Notes under the pieces: model-generated
Databases searched by the model: none
The model's input: only the letters and a program-made list of their open reading frames with translations
Told to the model about the DNA's origin: nothing
Part shown: piece after piece, positions 1 through 6,641 of the stretch
Position numbering within the stretch: position 1 is the stretch's first letter
How the letters are laid out: every line of letters starts with the position of its first letter
NCBI GenBank assembly: GCA_021787505.1
Contig: JAJYLU010000010.1
Coordinates: 1 to 13,254, forward strand
Direction of reading: 5' to 3'
Origin: Nitrospirota bacterium
GTDB taxonomy: Bacteria > Nitrospirota > Thermodesulfovibrionia > Thermodesulfovibrionales > UBA6898
Length of the DNA: 13,254 nucleotides
Made by a program: the position numbers and the translations under genes

Positions 1-1
1 T

Positions 2-337
2 GACAAGGGCAGGGCGATCTTCGATCAGAAGTGTGCACCGTGTCACACGATCGGTCGCGGTAAAAAAATCGGACCTGACCTGAGTGGAGTAACGCAGAGG
101 AGAGATAGAGATTGGCTCATTAGGTGGATCGATCACCCTGAGGAATTGATTGCGTCGGGAGACGCCACCGCGGAAGAGATTGTGAAGGGATATGCGATCC
201 GAATGCCTTCAGCCGGGCTTTCAAAAGAAGAGATCGGCAATGTGCTCAGTTACCTGGAATCCCAAAAGTCAAATATAAATCTTCCGCCGCCGCCTGAGCT
301 TAAAAAAGAAGCGCGGGGCGAGGTTTACTTTTCTTAG
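2..337 (+). CDS. Class I cytochrome c domain, 5'-truncated, ending at an in-frame TAG
   Basis: The open frame enters from the left edge, so the start and any signal peptide lie outside the window; 111 residues are visible. A haem c motif CAPCH is at visible residues 11-15, followed by a GPDLSGV stretch typical of class I cytochromes. The probable distal Met ligand is M68 in RMPS, and the domain closes with the usual C-terminal helix (KEEIGNVLSYLES, 75-87). The segment RRDRDWLIRWIDHP resembles single-haem domains found near SCO/SenC proteins (family knowledge). It should carry one electron at a time in the periplasm. After a proline-rich linker (LPPPPEL) the frame ends with GEVYFS and TAG at 335-337. 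The same frame then continues as outer-membrane barrel sequence without another stop, so this is probably the N-terminal part of a longer fused protein rather than a complete gene. Confidence 0.85.
   Translation, partial: DKGRAIFDQKCAPCHTIGRGKKIGPDLSGVTQRRDRDWLIRWIDHPEELIASGDATAEEIVKGYAIRMPSAGLSKEEIGNVLSYLESQKSNINLPPPPELKKEARGEVYFS
335..337 (+). other. In-frame amber codon separating cytochrome and barrel halves
   Basis: This TAG is the only stop in the frame running from 2 to 1480. The 40 codons directly after it (338-457) read as amphipathic, aromatic-rich barrel strands (RTYLQFYEDARG, then GPLYERVDLEIQDR) continuous with the barrel gene. They contain no ATG and no ribosome site. One base change (for example TGG or CAG to TAG) would explain it; sequencing error, recent pseudogenisation and read-through remain possible. 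General recoding of TAG is unlikely because genes ending at 2656, 4093 and 6663 use TAG as their stop. Confidence 0.75.
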
Positions 338-457
338 CGTACCTATCTCCAGTTTTACGAGGACGCGAGGGGAAACAGGTATGGGCCGTTATATGAGCGG
401 GTTGATCTGGAAATTCAGGACCGAAACAGGAAGTGGAGTTTCCGTTCCTCTGGTTTA

Positions 458-1480
458 GTGCGATATGACCTAAGGTCGCTGAGCAGCAAAAAAAGGGAGA
501 TGGACGAGCTCACCTATGCTTTTTTGACCTACGCGCCCTTTAAGGACTACGGCCCGGCTTTCAAGATAGGAAGGTATTATGTATTTGGCGGAGTCGCCGC
601 GGACCAGATCGACGGTGTTCAATCTTCATGGGATATCACCACTGCGACCGGGGTTTCTGTATTCGGGGGAAGGCCGGTCGAGACAGAGCTTGACGGCAAA
701 AGAGGAGATTACATCTATGGTGGCCGTGTGTTTCAAAGGATCGAAAAGAAGGCCGAGGTGGGCGCCTCTTTCTTAAAGGAGGACGACGATGGCGGGCGAT
801 ACAGGGAAGAATTCGGTCTAGATGTCTGGCTTCTTCCGATAAAGAACCTGGAGCTTCAGGGGCATTCGTTCTGGAACAATATCACAAAGGGGTGGATGGA
901 GCATTCCTACACCTTCCGCGTCCCCCTGCAAAGGGTCGTGATATCCGGTTTGTATGCGCGATCCGACTATCGCAACGCCTTTTCGGCCAGGACCCTGAGC
1001 GCCTTTTCGCCCGACCTTCTGGGGCAGGGTGAAGGGTTGACAAAGATAGGCGCCTCGGTAGAAGTTCCCCTCGGCGGGGGCGTTTCGGCGAGCATCAATT
1101 ACACCGGATACGGGTATAGGAAATCAGGGGACGCCCGATATTACGGCGGCACGGCGACGGCGGAGTGGCAGTCCTTGTCGGGAGGCATTTCCATTCACCG
1201 CATGGACGGGGAAGTGGAGAGGCTCCGCTATCTGGAATTGCGCGCATACGTTAAAAAAAGTTTCCGCAGGATGACCTTTGTCATGGACGCGATAAACCTC
1301 CGCTACGAGCTGCCGATCAGCGGTCTTAAAGATGCGTATTCCATCAACGGGACGGCGACCTACAAGATCAATAATTCTCTCAGCGCAGGCGTTGATATCG
1401 GCTACAGCAAAAACCCGGATTTCACTAATAACGCGATGGTACTGATGAAGCTTGTCTATAACTTCAGAAAGGACCTCTGA
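458..1480 (+). CDS. Outer-membrane beta-barrel protein (probable C-terminal part of cytochrome-barrel fusion)
   Basis: The sequence alternates polar and hydrophobic residues in many short strands with Tyr/Phe/Trp belts, glycine-rich turns and no hydrophobic helix, as expected for a porin-like barrel of the outer membrane. Near its end it has LMKLVYNF, similar to the terminal strand recognised by the BAM machinery, followed by RKDL. The coordinate given uses GTG at 458, the first possible start after the TAG. That start has no nearby Shine-Dalgarno and gives no signal peptide, so a stand-alone protein could not be exported. Coding character extends back to 338 in the same frame, which argues that the true protein is the fusion beginning before the window. 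The downstream pentahaem gene starts 1 nt after its stop, suggesting shared translation and a joint role in electron transfer across the outer membrane. I do not recognise a named family; resemblance to barrels of metal-reducing bacteria is an impression only. Confidence 0.75.
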   Translation: MRYDLRSLSSKKREMDELTYAFLTYAPFKDYGPAFKIGRYYVFGGVAADQIDGVQSSWDITTATGVSVFGGRPVETELDGKRGDYIYGGRVFQRIEKKAEVGASFLKEDDDGGRYREEFGLDVWLLPIKNLELQGHSFWNNITKGWMEHSYTFRVPLQRVVISGLYARSDYRNAFSARTLSAFSPDLLGQGEGLTKIGASVEVPLGGGVSASINYTGYGYRKSGDARYYGGTATAEWQSLSGGISIHRMDGEVERLRYLELRAYVKKSFRRMTFVMDAINLRYELPISGLKDAYSINGTATYKINNSLSAGVDIGYSKNPDFTNNAMVLMKLVYNFRKDL

Positions 1481-1481
1481 G

Positions 1482-1961
1482 ATGAAAACCGGTAGGTACG
1501 AAAAATATGTCTTCTTAATGACGTTTTTGTCCGCCCTTTTCTTCGGAAATGGCATACCCGAACCACATGCAGAAGAATTGAAGATAACCGGAGGCCACCC
1601 CATAGAACTTTCCGGAAAACCGGTCTGCACGGAATGCCACAGTTCAGACACAGAAGTTGTCATGAGGCCTGTAGCTGCCTTCAATCATGACAGCGACTGG
1701 ATCGCGAGACACAGGTTCCTAGCGTCGAAGACCGCCCGGCTCTGCGATGCCTGTCACCATGTATCTTTTTGTACCAGCTGCCATGCCTACAAAGAGGAAC
1801 TGAAACCGAGCGATAAGCACTCTGATTCTCCGGAGAGGTGGCTCCCCCATCGTGGAAACTACCTGTTTCAACACCGTATCGACGGCAGGCTTGATCCTAC
1901 AAGCTGCTTCCGCTGTCACGGCAGACAGAATAACGAGGTCTGTAGGAGATGTCACAAGTGA
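1482..1961 (+). CDS. Pentahaem c-type cytochrome, periplasmic
   Basis: The 159-residue protein begins at ATG 1482, 1 nt after the barrel stop, with AAAGGA (1468-1473) at 8 nt. An upstream in-frame start at 1452 would lie inside the barrel gene and is less likely. Residues 8-30 form a hydrophobic export signal ending near PHA-EE. Five haem c motifs follow: CTECH (49-53), CDACH (88-92), CTSCH (97-101), CFRCH (142-146) and CRRCH (154-158), the last almost at the C-terminus. Extra histidines (H39, H69, H77, H113, H123, H131) are candidates for bis-His ligation. It is therefore a small multihaem electron carrier matured in the periplasm. Its position between the barrel and a second pentahaem protein fits the inner-side or in-barrel cytochrome of a porin-cytochrome conduit; that role is inferred. 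No known family such as NrfH or cytochrome c7 is clearly matched. Confidence 0.9.
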   Translation: MKTGRYEKYVFLMTFLSALFFGNGIPEPHAEELKITGGHPIELSGKPVCTECHSSDTEVVMRPVAAFNHDSDWIARHRFLASKTARLCDACHHVSFCTSCHAYKEELKPSDKHSDSPERWLPHRGNYLFQHRIDGRLDPTSCFRCHGRQNNEVCRRCHK

Positions 1962-2656
1962 TGTCCCTGAACATGCATATCCCCGCATTTCTTGTGCTCT
2001 TGCTCCTGGGATGCGGCACGGGCACTGACTCCGGAAGGGTCTTTGTCCCGGCATCCGGGCATGTCGCAGACTGGGCAAACCCTCTTTTTATCGGCAGTAA
2101 TTCCTTCCATGGGACAATCATTAAGACCACGCGCTCAAGTTCACCCGGAGGGGCCCTTTTCTTGCGGCATTGCGCGGCCTGCCATGGCGAAACCGGAGCC
2201 GGAAAGATAGGTCCCAATATCCAGGGCGTGTCCGTGTCGCTCATCGACACCGGCATAAGAATTGTTCCCCTCATGAAAGGGCATGCCGCGCTTAGTGAAG
2301 AGGAGAGAACGGAAATAGCAGGATATCTTGCGACGGTCAGGAACAGTCCCGACCCTGCCGTTGCAGTCATAGACACGGGCATCTGCATGGAATGTCATGG
2401 CGGTGACCTGAAGGGAGGGATAGCGGCGATAAGCTGTTACTCTTGCCACAACGGCCCGGGCGGCGACATAGGCCATCCCGACGGATGGCCGAGATCCAAA
2501 GACAATCCTGCGATCTTTCACGGCAAGTATGCAAAGAGATTTGTTGCAGCCTGCGCCAACTGCCACGGCTTCGACCTTAATGGTGGAATAGGGCCTCGCT
2601 GTTCTTCTTGTCATGACGGAGTTTCTGCTCCTTTACTGGGGCCTTTCAGTATATAG
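1961..2656 (+). CDS. Pentahaem cytochrome with N-terminal class I domain, predicted lipoprotein
   Basis: The start codon chosen overlaps the preceding stop as TGATG. AGGAG (1944-1948) is 12 nt away; ATG 1949 directly abuts AGGAG and is a poor start, and GTG 1958 (9 nt spacing) is an alternative. Counting from ATG 1961, the N-terminus is a short hydrophobic segment ending in LLLLGC, a lipobox with Cys18 as the likely lipidated residue. The first half contains a class I cytochrome domain with CAACHG (71-76), GPNIQGV and the closing helix SEEERTEIAGYL. The second half has four more haem motifs: CMECH (142-146), CYSCH (159-163), CANCH (198-202) and CSSCH (214-218). Repeated CHG-x-D-L-(K/N)-GGI segments around haems 2 and 4 suggest internal duplication. 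A lipid anchor would place it on a membrane, possibly the outer membrane beside the barrel. The operon context implies electron transfer; the partner is unknown. Confidence 0.88.
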   Translation: MSLNMHIPAFLVLLLLGCGTGTDSGRVFVPASGHVADWANPLFIGSNSFHGTIIKTTRSSSPGGALFLRHCAACHGETGAGKIGPNIQGVSVSLIDTGIRIVPLMKGHAALSEEERTEIAGYLATVRNSPDPAVAVIDTGICMECHGGDLKGGIAAISCYSCHNGPGGDIGHPDGWPRSKDNPAIFHGKYAKRFVAACANCHGFDLNGGIGPRCSSCHDGVSAPLLGPFSI

Positions 2657-2726
2657 CGTGATGGCCGATGACGGACCGCAGACGATCTCTGAAGAAAGGA
2701 GGGCGGATGGATGTTGAAAAAAGGGA

Positions 2727-2745
2727 GATGCCATAATCCGGCATC
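2727..2745. repeat. Short hairpin in the leader of the cupredoxin gene
   Basis: GATGCC (2727-2732) and GGCATC (2740-2745) are perfect 6-bp arms around a 7-nt loop ATAATCC. An A-run lies before it and TTAATTAGTTTATT after it. It may act as a weak intrinsic terminator, lowering read-through from the cytochrome genes, or as an mRNA stabiliser before the cupredoxin. The stem is short and the T-tract is interrupted. Otherwise the 136-nt gap 2657-2792 shows no convincing promoter. Confidence 0.4.
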
Positions 2746-2792
2746 TTAATTAGTTTATTCTCGTAAGATAAATAAAGACGGAGGCAAAAAAG

Positions 2793-3575
2793 ATGAGAAA
2801 GATAGCTATTCCCTGTTTCCTTATTGTTGCATTGTTCTTCACAGCGGGTGCCTGCTCCTTTGCGGCAACGGCGAACGTCTCTGTGGTCGACTTTGCCTTT
2901 CAGCCGCAGACGGTAACTATAAACGCCGGAGACACAGTCATCTGGACGCTGAACGGGGCTGCTTCCCATACCGTAACGAGCGGACCTGACTGCACGCCGG
3001 ACGGCATGTTCAATTCGGGGACTCTCGGAAGTGCGCCGTTCTCCATCACCTTCAACACTCCCGGGACCTTTCCTTATTTTTGTAGCTTTCACTGCGCTTC
3101 GTTTGGGATGACCGGCAGCGTAATCGTCAATGCCGCCCAGTCCACCATACCTGTTCCAACCACGTTCCAGACATTTTCCTATCCTGCGATAGTCGCTCCT
3201 GTTTTGAGTTCTACTCCTATGCAGGCGAAGCCTGTCGGGATAGGAAGCGCGGCCACGGGCGGCGGGATACTTAGTATAGAGGTCGCCCTCAATCGATTTG
3301 CCGGGCCTGTAGATGTATATTTTCTTTTATTTTTCCCTGCATTAGACCCCATCAACATCTATCAGCTCACGTCTCTCAACACCTTCCAGACAGTTTCGGC
3401 CGGCCTTTCACCGTGGATGCCGAATGTGGCGGGGCCGATTAGTCAGGGACTCTTCGGAGACGTAGCTACCATGTTGCTCCCGAGCGGCACGTATTACCTT
3501 GCGGCCTTTGTGACGCCGGCCGGCGACCGAAGTCTTACAAAGGGTTATCTCTGGATTACCTCTTTTACCCTGTGA
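2793..3575 (+). CDS. Secreted cupredoxin (plastocyanin-like) with C-terminal beta domain
   Basis: ATG 2793 has GGAGG (2780-2784) at 8 nt. Residues 1-24 are a Sec signal ending near SFA-A. Residues 26-113 are a type I copper domain: N-terminal His ligand H59 in AASHTV, then C97, H100 and M106 in the ligand loop CSFHCASFGM, followed by the usual TGSVIV strand. All four ligands are present. Two additional cysteines, C67 and C101, could form a disulfide. After a Pro/Thr linker (about 117-135), residues about 136-260 form a second all-beta domain (GPVDVYFLLFFP, LPSGTYYLAAFVTPAGD) that I recognise only as a type seen in surface or exported proteins of similar bacteria, without a named function. The protein likely shuttles single electrons outside the cytoplasm and may serve the cytochromes upstream or the oxidase encoded further on. 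Its spacing of 136 nt from the previous gene leaves co-transcription uncertain. Confidence 0.88.
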   Translation: MRKIAIPCFLIVALFFTAGACSFAATANVSVVDFAFQPQTVTINAGDTVIWTLNGAASHTVTSGPDCTPDGMFNSGTLGSAPFSITFNTPGTFPYFCSFHCASFGMTGSVIVNAAQSTIPVPTTFQTFSYPAIVAPVLSSTPMQAKPVGIGSAATGGGILSIEVALNRFAGPVDVYFLLFFPALDPINIYQLTSLNTFQTVSAGLSPWMPNVAGPISQGLFGDVATMLLPSGTYYLAAFVTPAGDRSLTKGYLWITSFTL

Positions 3576-3594
3576 CAAAAAGAGAATTGTACAT

Positions 3595-3628
3595 ACGATG
3601 AGGCAAAGGATAACCTTTGCCTCATCGT
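3595..3628. terminator. Perfect 15-bp hairpin after the cupredoxin gene
   Basis: The arms 3595-3609 (ACGATGAGGCAAAGG) and 3614-3628 are exactly complementary around an ATAA tetraloop, starting 19 nt after the cupredoxin stop. No T-tract follows on either strand, so it is not a textbook intrinsic terminator. It could be a Rho-dependent or 3'-end-protecting hairpin at the end of the transcript. The position between converging operons supports an end-of-transcript role. Confidence 0.5.
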
Positions 3629-3796
3629 GCAAGGTTGGTGTTATACGCCATAAGAGTATTCTCTCTGAGAAATTTAATATTGCGGGATCGAATAATATCC
3701 GATGGCGAAGATGGCCGAAAGAAATATTTTTGGCTCCTGATTGGATTCGGTGTGACGAGGAGATGGAGCGGAAGAAGGCAGTCCCGAATTGCAAGG

Positions 3797-3830
3797 CAGG
3801 CGGCGGAGTTCGTCCCCGGCCGCCTGTTTT
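3797..3830 (+). terminator. Probable Rho-independent terminator, plus strand
   Basis: CAGGCGGC (3797-3804) pairs with GCCGCCTG (3819-3826) across a 14-nt loop in which GG can also pair with CC. It is followed directly by TTTTGCTT (3827 onward), and an AA before the stem pairs with the first Ts. This would stop transcription from the cupredoxin side before it enters the converging minus-strand operon. The T-run is short. Confidence 0.5.
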
Positions 3831-3856
3831 GCTTCTCCTCTGAAACGCGGATGAGG

Positions 3857-4066
3857 TTATGCGCCGGCGTTTCTGTCTTTGAAATCCTTACACTCTTTCG
3901 ACGGAGAAACGAACAACCCGTGCCGGTTGCATATTCCTGCGTCGGCCCTCACGGATGAGTAGGCTGAACTCAGGGAGTTCAGCCCGGGGAAGGCTGCCTC
4001 GATCGATGCCGGTTCACCGTTAAAGAACCGGCAGTTCCTGCACGCGGCAGTCGTAACATTTTTCAT
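3857..4066 (-). CDS. Small four-cysteine protein, putative metal-binding
   Basis: This 69-residue protein starts at ATG 4066 (complement) with AGGAGG 10 nt upstream, 26 nt after the stop of the YeiH-family gene, so it is probably the last gene of that operon. It has CRNCRFF at residues 9-15, then C46 in AGICNRHG and C59 in SKECKDF. The pattern C-x2-C...C...C-x-x-F is common in tiny cysteine-rich proteins that bind zinc or an iron-sulfur cluster (family impression). There is no signal peptide or membrane segment, so it should be cytoplasmic. The function is not known. Its place beside a rhodanese and a sulfur-type transporter suggests a link with sulfur or redox handling, which is inference only. 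Confidence 0.72.
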   Translation of the reverse strand: MKNVTTAACRNCRFFNGEPASIEAAFPGLNSLSSAYSSVRADAGICNRHGLFVSPSKECKDFKDRNAGA

Positions 4067-4092
4067 TGGTCGAAATCCTCCTCTGCCGCAAT

Positions 4093-5463
4093 CTACTTGC
4101 CGAGGTTCATCCAGTAATTTCCGAATACAAAATCGGAAAGGAGAAACCCCAACGCCACATTGATCAATACGCCGATGGTGAATGCGCCGAAGGGCTTCCA
4201 GCCGGCGGCCTTTAGTTCTTTGAACCTCGTCGTGAGCCCTATGCTGAGGAAACAGAATATGAACGCCCAGCTCCTGAGCGAGACTATCGGCAGAAGCAGT
4301 CCCGGCTTTACAATCTTACCGAAGTCCGCAGCTGAGTAGCCGGCCGTTATACTGGTCATTAATAGTGAAGCCACAAAGAACCCGATTACAAATTTCGGAA
4401 ATCTCCACCATATTTCCATGGCGCTGGGCTTCACGCCGCATTCCTCTTTTTCCCATTTAAGGCATGATATCATGGCAAAGATAAATGACCATATCCCTAT
4501 CCACATATCCCTGCCTATGACCTTCATAAGGGTAAATCCCTGTATTGCGGCGTTCTCATTGCCCGCCATTTTGCCGTAGGCGGTTGCAGCCGCGAATCCG
4601 GCGGCGTCCGCAAACTCCGACGTCCCCACCCATGCGCCTGCTACCCCTGGATTCAGGTTGAGGAGCTTCGATGCAAAGGGGATAAAGAATATCATCACCA
4701 GCGCCCATGCAACCACGAGAGTTACCGACGTGTACAGGTGCTCCTTCTTTGCCTTTACAGAGCTAGCTATTGCCATGGATGCGGACACGCCACAAACAGC
4801 GCCTCCCACGCCGATAACCGACGCAAGCCTTCTGTCGAGACCGAATATCTTTGTTGCAACAAAATATATTGTCAGGCATGTGGTAAGGGAAATCACGGTA
4901 GCCTGCAGAAGAGCGACAGGCCCCGCGGAAGCGATAAGGGCGATTGGAAAGGTTGCCCCGAGAAGGACGATCCCTGTCTTGATATAATATTCCACCCTGA
5001 ATCCTGAATCCATCCACTTGGGAAGGGGAACAACATTTGCTATTATCAGTCCGATTATCAGCGCGACAAGGGGCGGCTCCAAATTGTACTTCGCTGCGTC
5101 TACCCATCCACCGATCGCGAACATGATGATTGAGAGCACGTAGAGGATTATAAAGGATGGGATAAACTCCGATGTCTTAATGCCCATTATCCTTGTGGAG
5201 ACACCGAATATGACCAGCCATGACAACAGCTGAAGGACGTACGAACCGATGTTCTTGCCGAAGTGGGCAAGCAGTTGGTCGATGGATGACCATTTCAGTC
5301 CTCCCGGATTGATAGTCAGTGACTTTATTATGGTGCTGCCGTTAAGGAAGGCGACAAGGGAGATAAGCACAATCCCGATTCCGACATAAATCGCCCACCA
5401 ATCTTCCTTCAGATACAGTTCCTTCCAACCCATGGTTTTGGGTTTTTCCATTTCATTAGCCAT
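4093..5463 (-). CDS. YeiH-family membrane protein (putative sulfate exporter family)
   Basis: The 456-residue protein starts at ATG 5463 (complement) with AAAGGAGG 5 nt upstream, 17 nt after the rhodanese stop. It is strongly hydrophobic with about 10-12 membrane helices (for example 22-40, 75-92, 100-119, 131-147, 160-180, 184-202, 246-264, 318-334, 356-374, 397-411, 425-443). Family features of the YeiH/UPF0324 group are visible: YYIKTGIVLLGATFP (159-173), the glycine-rich GVGGAVCGVSASMAIAS (218-234), and the C-terminal GLTTRFKELKAAGWKP (409-424). It is longer than E. coli YeiH (about 350 residues) because of an N-terminal extension of roughly 100 residues containing extra helices. Members are annotated as putative sulfate exporters on limited evidence. 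Pairing with an exported rhodanese supports transport of a sulfur compound such as sulfite, sulfate or thiosulfate products, but the substrate cannot be read from the sequence. Confidence 0.9.
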   Translation of the reverse strand: MANEMEKPKTMGWKELYLKEDWWAIYVGIGIVLISLVAFLNGSTIIKSLTINPGGLKWSSIDQLLAHFGKNIGSYVLQLLSWLVIFGVSTRIMGIKTSEFIPSFIILYVLSIIMFAIGGWVDAAKYNLEPPLVALIIGLIIANVVPLPKWMDSGFRVEYYIKTGIVLLGATFPIALIASAGPVALLQATVISLTTCLTIYFVATKIFGLDRRLASVIGVGGAVCGVSASMAIASSVKAKKEHLYTSVTLVVAWALVMIFFIPFASKLLNLNPGVAGAWVGTSEFADAAGFAAATAYGKMAGNENAAIQGFTLMKVIGRDMWIGIWSFIFAMISCLKWEKEECGVKPSAMEIWWRFPKFVIGFFVASLLMTSITAGYSAADFGKIVKPGLLLPIVSLRSWAFIFCFLSIGLTTRFKELKAAGWKPFGAFTIGVLINVALGFLLSDFVFGNYWMNLGK

Positions 5464-5480
5464 CCCGTCCTCCTTTGGGC

Positions 5481-6401
5481 TTATTGGTGTTTTTGGACCT
5501 GGACCTCTTTTTCCAGTTTCTTAATCGCCTTCATAACAGATACGAAGTTTAAGTAGCTGACATCATCCGCGGGCAGGCTGGAGTTGCTTCCCCATTCAAT
5601 CCATGAGGCATCGTAATTGCGGACCTTCGGGAACCCTAATGCCTTGAGCACGAAAAAGGTGTTGGCAGCCCTGGTACCGGTCTGGCAGTAAACAATGACC
5701 TCCTTTTTCTTGTCCAGCCTGCCGTACAGCTTTGCCAGTTCGTCCATGGATTTAAGCTTTGTTGAGCCATCCTGATAGTTCTCCTCGAAATCTATATTTG
5801 TCGCCCCTGGTATGTGGCCCCCTCTTAAGGACCGTACGTCTGTGCCTTTATACTCGCCTGTGGTACGGACATCCAGGAGGATAATATGAGGTTTTCTCAG
5901 GGCGTTCTTCACATCGGATGTGGAGGCATATAGGTTCGGTCTGGGTTTGGCCTTGAACACGGATGAGGCGAGTTTCGTTTCGGCGGCTGAGAGTTCGCCC
6001 TTCCATTGCTCTATGCCTCCGTCAAGGACATGGAGCCTGTCCATCCCCATGTAGTCAAGCATCCAGTATTCCAGGTAAGCTATCTCTCTGCCGGCGCCGT
6101 AGAGCACCACCTCACTGTGAATGTCCAGACCTTTTTCTCCAAGGATCTTCTCCAGCTGACGAACAGGGAGCAAAATTGCGTCCGGTTTGCTCTGAAGGTC
6201 GTTGACGGGGATATTGATAGCACCCGGAATGTGTCCCTTGGCATAAGCGCCTCCGTCCCGAACGTCGACCACTGTTACATTTTTATGTTGTGAGAGCCAT
6301 CCTGCGTCGACGAGGCGCTCCAGATGTGAAGCTGCATAGGCTGTTGCAGATAGAAGCGTTATGGAAAAAATGACCACCAAAATCCTTAGCGCTTGTTTCA
6401 T
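5481..6401 (-). CDS. Exported tandem-domain rhodanese (thiosulfate sulfurtransferase-like)
   Basis: I place the start at ATG 6401 (complement), giving 306 residues: GGAGG lies 9 nt upstream and the protein then opens with a clear Sec signal (MKQALRILVVIFSITLLSAT, cleavage after AYA at 23). The frame is open back to 6611, but that extension has no export logic. Domain 1 (about 26-137) has VVDVRDGGAYAKGHIPGA but Gly102 where a catalytic Cys would be, so it is probably structural. Domain 2 (about 155-275) has LLDVRTTGEY, GGHIPGA and the active loop CQTGTRA with C239. This is the usual layout of two-domain sulfurtransferases, which move sulfane sulfur from thiosulfate or a similar donor to a thiol or cyanide acceptor. 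It would act in the periplasm. It is the first gene of the operon behind a sigma-54 promoter and is followed by the YeiH-family transporter. Confidence 0.92.
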   Translation of the reverse strand: MKQALRILVVIFSITLLSATAYAASHLERLVDAGWLSQHKNVTVVDVRDGGAYAKGHIPGAINIPVNDLQSKPDAILLPVRQLEKILGEKGLDIHSEVVLYGAGREIAYLEYWMLDYMGMDRLHVLDGGIEQWKGELSAAETKLASSVFKAKPRPNLYASTSDVKNALRKPHIILLDVRTTGEYKGTDVRSLRGGHIPGATNIDFEENYQDGSTKLKSMDELAKLYGRLDKKKEVIVYCQTGTRAANTFFVLKALGFPKVRNYDASWIEWGSNSSLPADDVSYLNFVSVMKAIKKLEKEVQVQKHQ

Positions 6402-6526
6402 CGTTACCTTCCTCCACTGTTTTTTTCTTATTTTTTTTGGTGTGAATCTTCGGTCCATCTGCTGTTGTGAGTCGGGCCGGTTCTCCTCCTTTCCTTTGTA
6501 GGATGAACTTCCACTACAAGAGATTG

Positions 6527-6542
6527 TGCAAAAGAGATACCA
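6527..6542 (-). promoter_or_regulatory. Sigma-54 (-24/-12) promoter for the rhodanese-YeiH operon
   Basis: On the minus strand this reads TGGTATCTCTTTTGCA, against the sigma-54 consensus TGGCAC-N5-TTGCA. The invariant GG and GC dinucleotides are present and exactly 10 nt apart, and the TTGCA half is perfect. Predicted transcription start is near 6516, giving a leader of about 115 nt before ATG 6401. An NtrC-family activator gene lies immediately upstream on the same strand. Confidence 0.7.
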
Positions 6543-6641
6543 GTTTTCCCGCGTGCATCCCCCTGCCGGAATTAGGGTTGTTTTACGATGAGCTGAGGAT
6601 GATTCAGACAATTACAAGTACGGACGGGGAGGCGCGGTGAA

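Noticed and set aside
2..1480. Identification of the fusion as Cyc2 iron oxidase
   Set aside because: The plan (haem domain plus barrel) is similar, but the haem domain here is an ordinary class I cytochrome with Met ligand and a conserved closing helix, and I see no specific Cyc2 sequence signature.
1124..2614. Minus-strand frames opposite the barrel and pentahaem genes
   Set aside because: The plus strand carries ten CxxCH motifs and matching ribosome sites there; the opposite frames are shadows.
3598..3958. Two plus-strand frames (81 and 113 codons) after the cupredoxin
   Set aside because: They start inside the 15-bp hairpin, run through the terminator and over the opposite small four-Cys gene, and look non-protein-like.
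6402..6611. 70-residue N-terminal extension of the rhodanese
   Set aside because: It would bury the signal peptide, spans the sigma-54 promoter and has no ribosome site, while ATG 6401 has both ribosome site and signal peptide.
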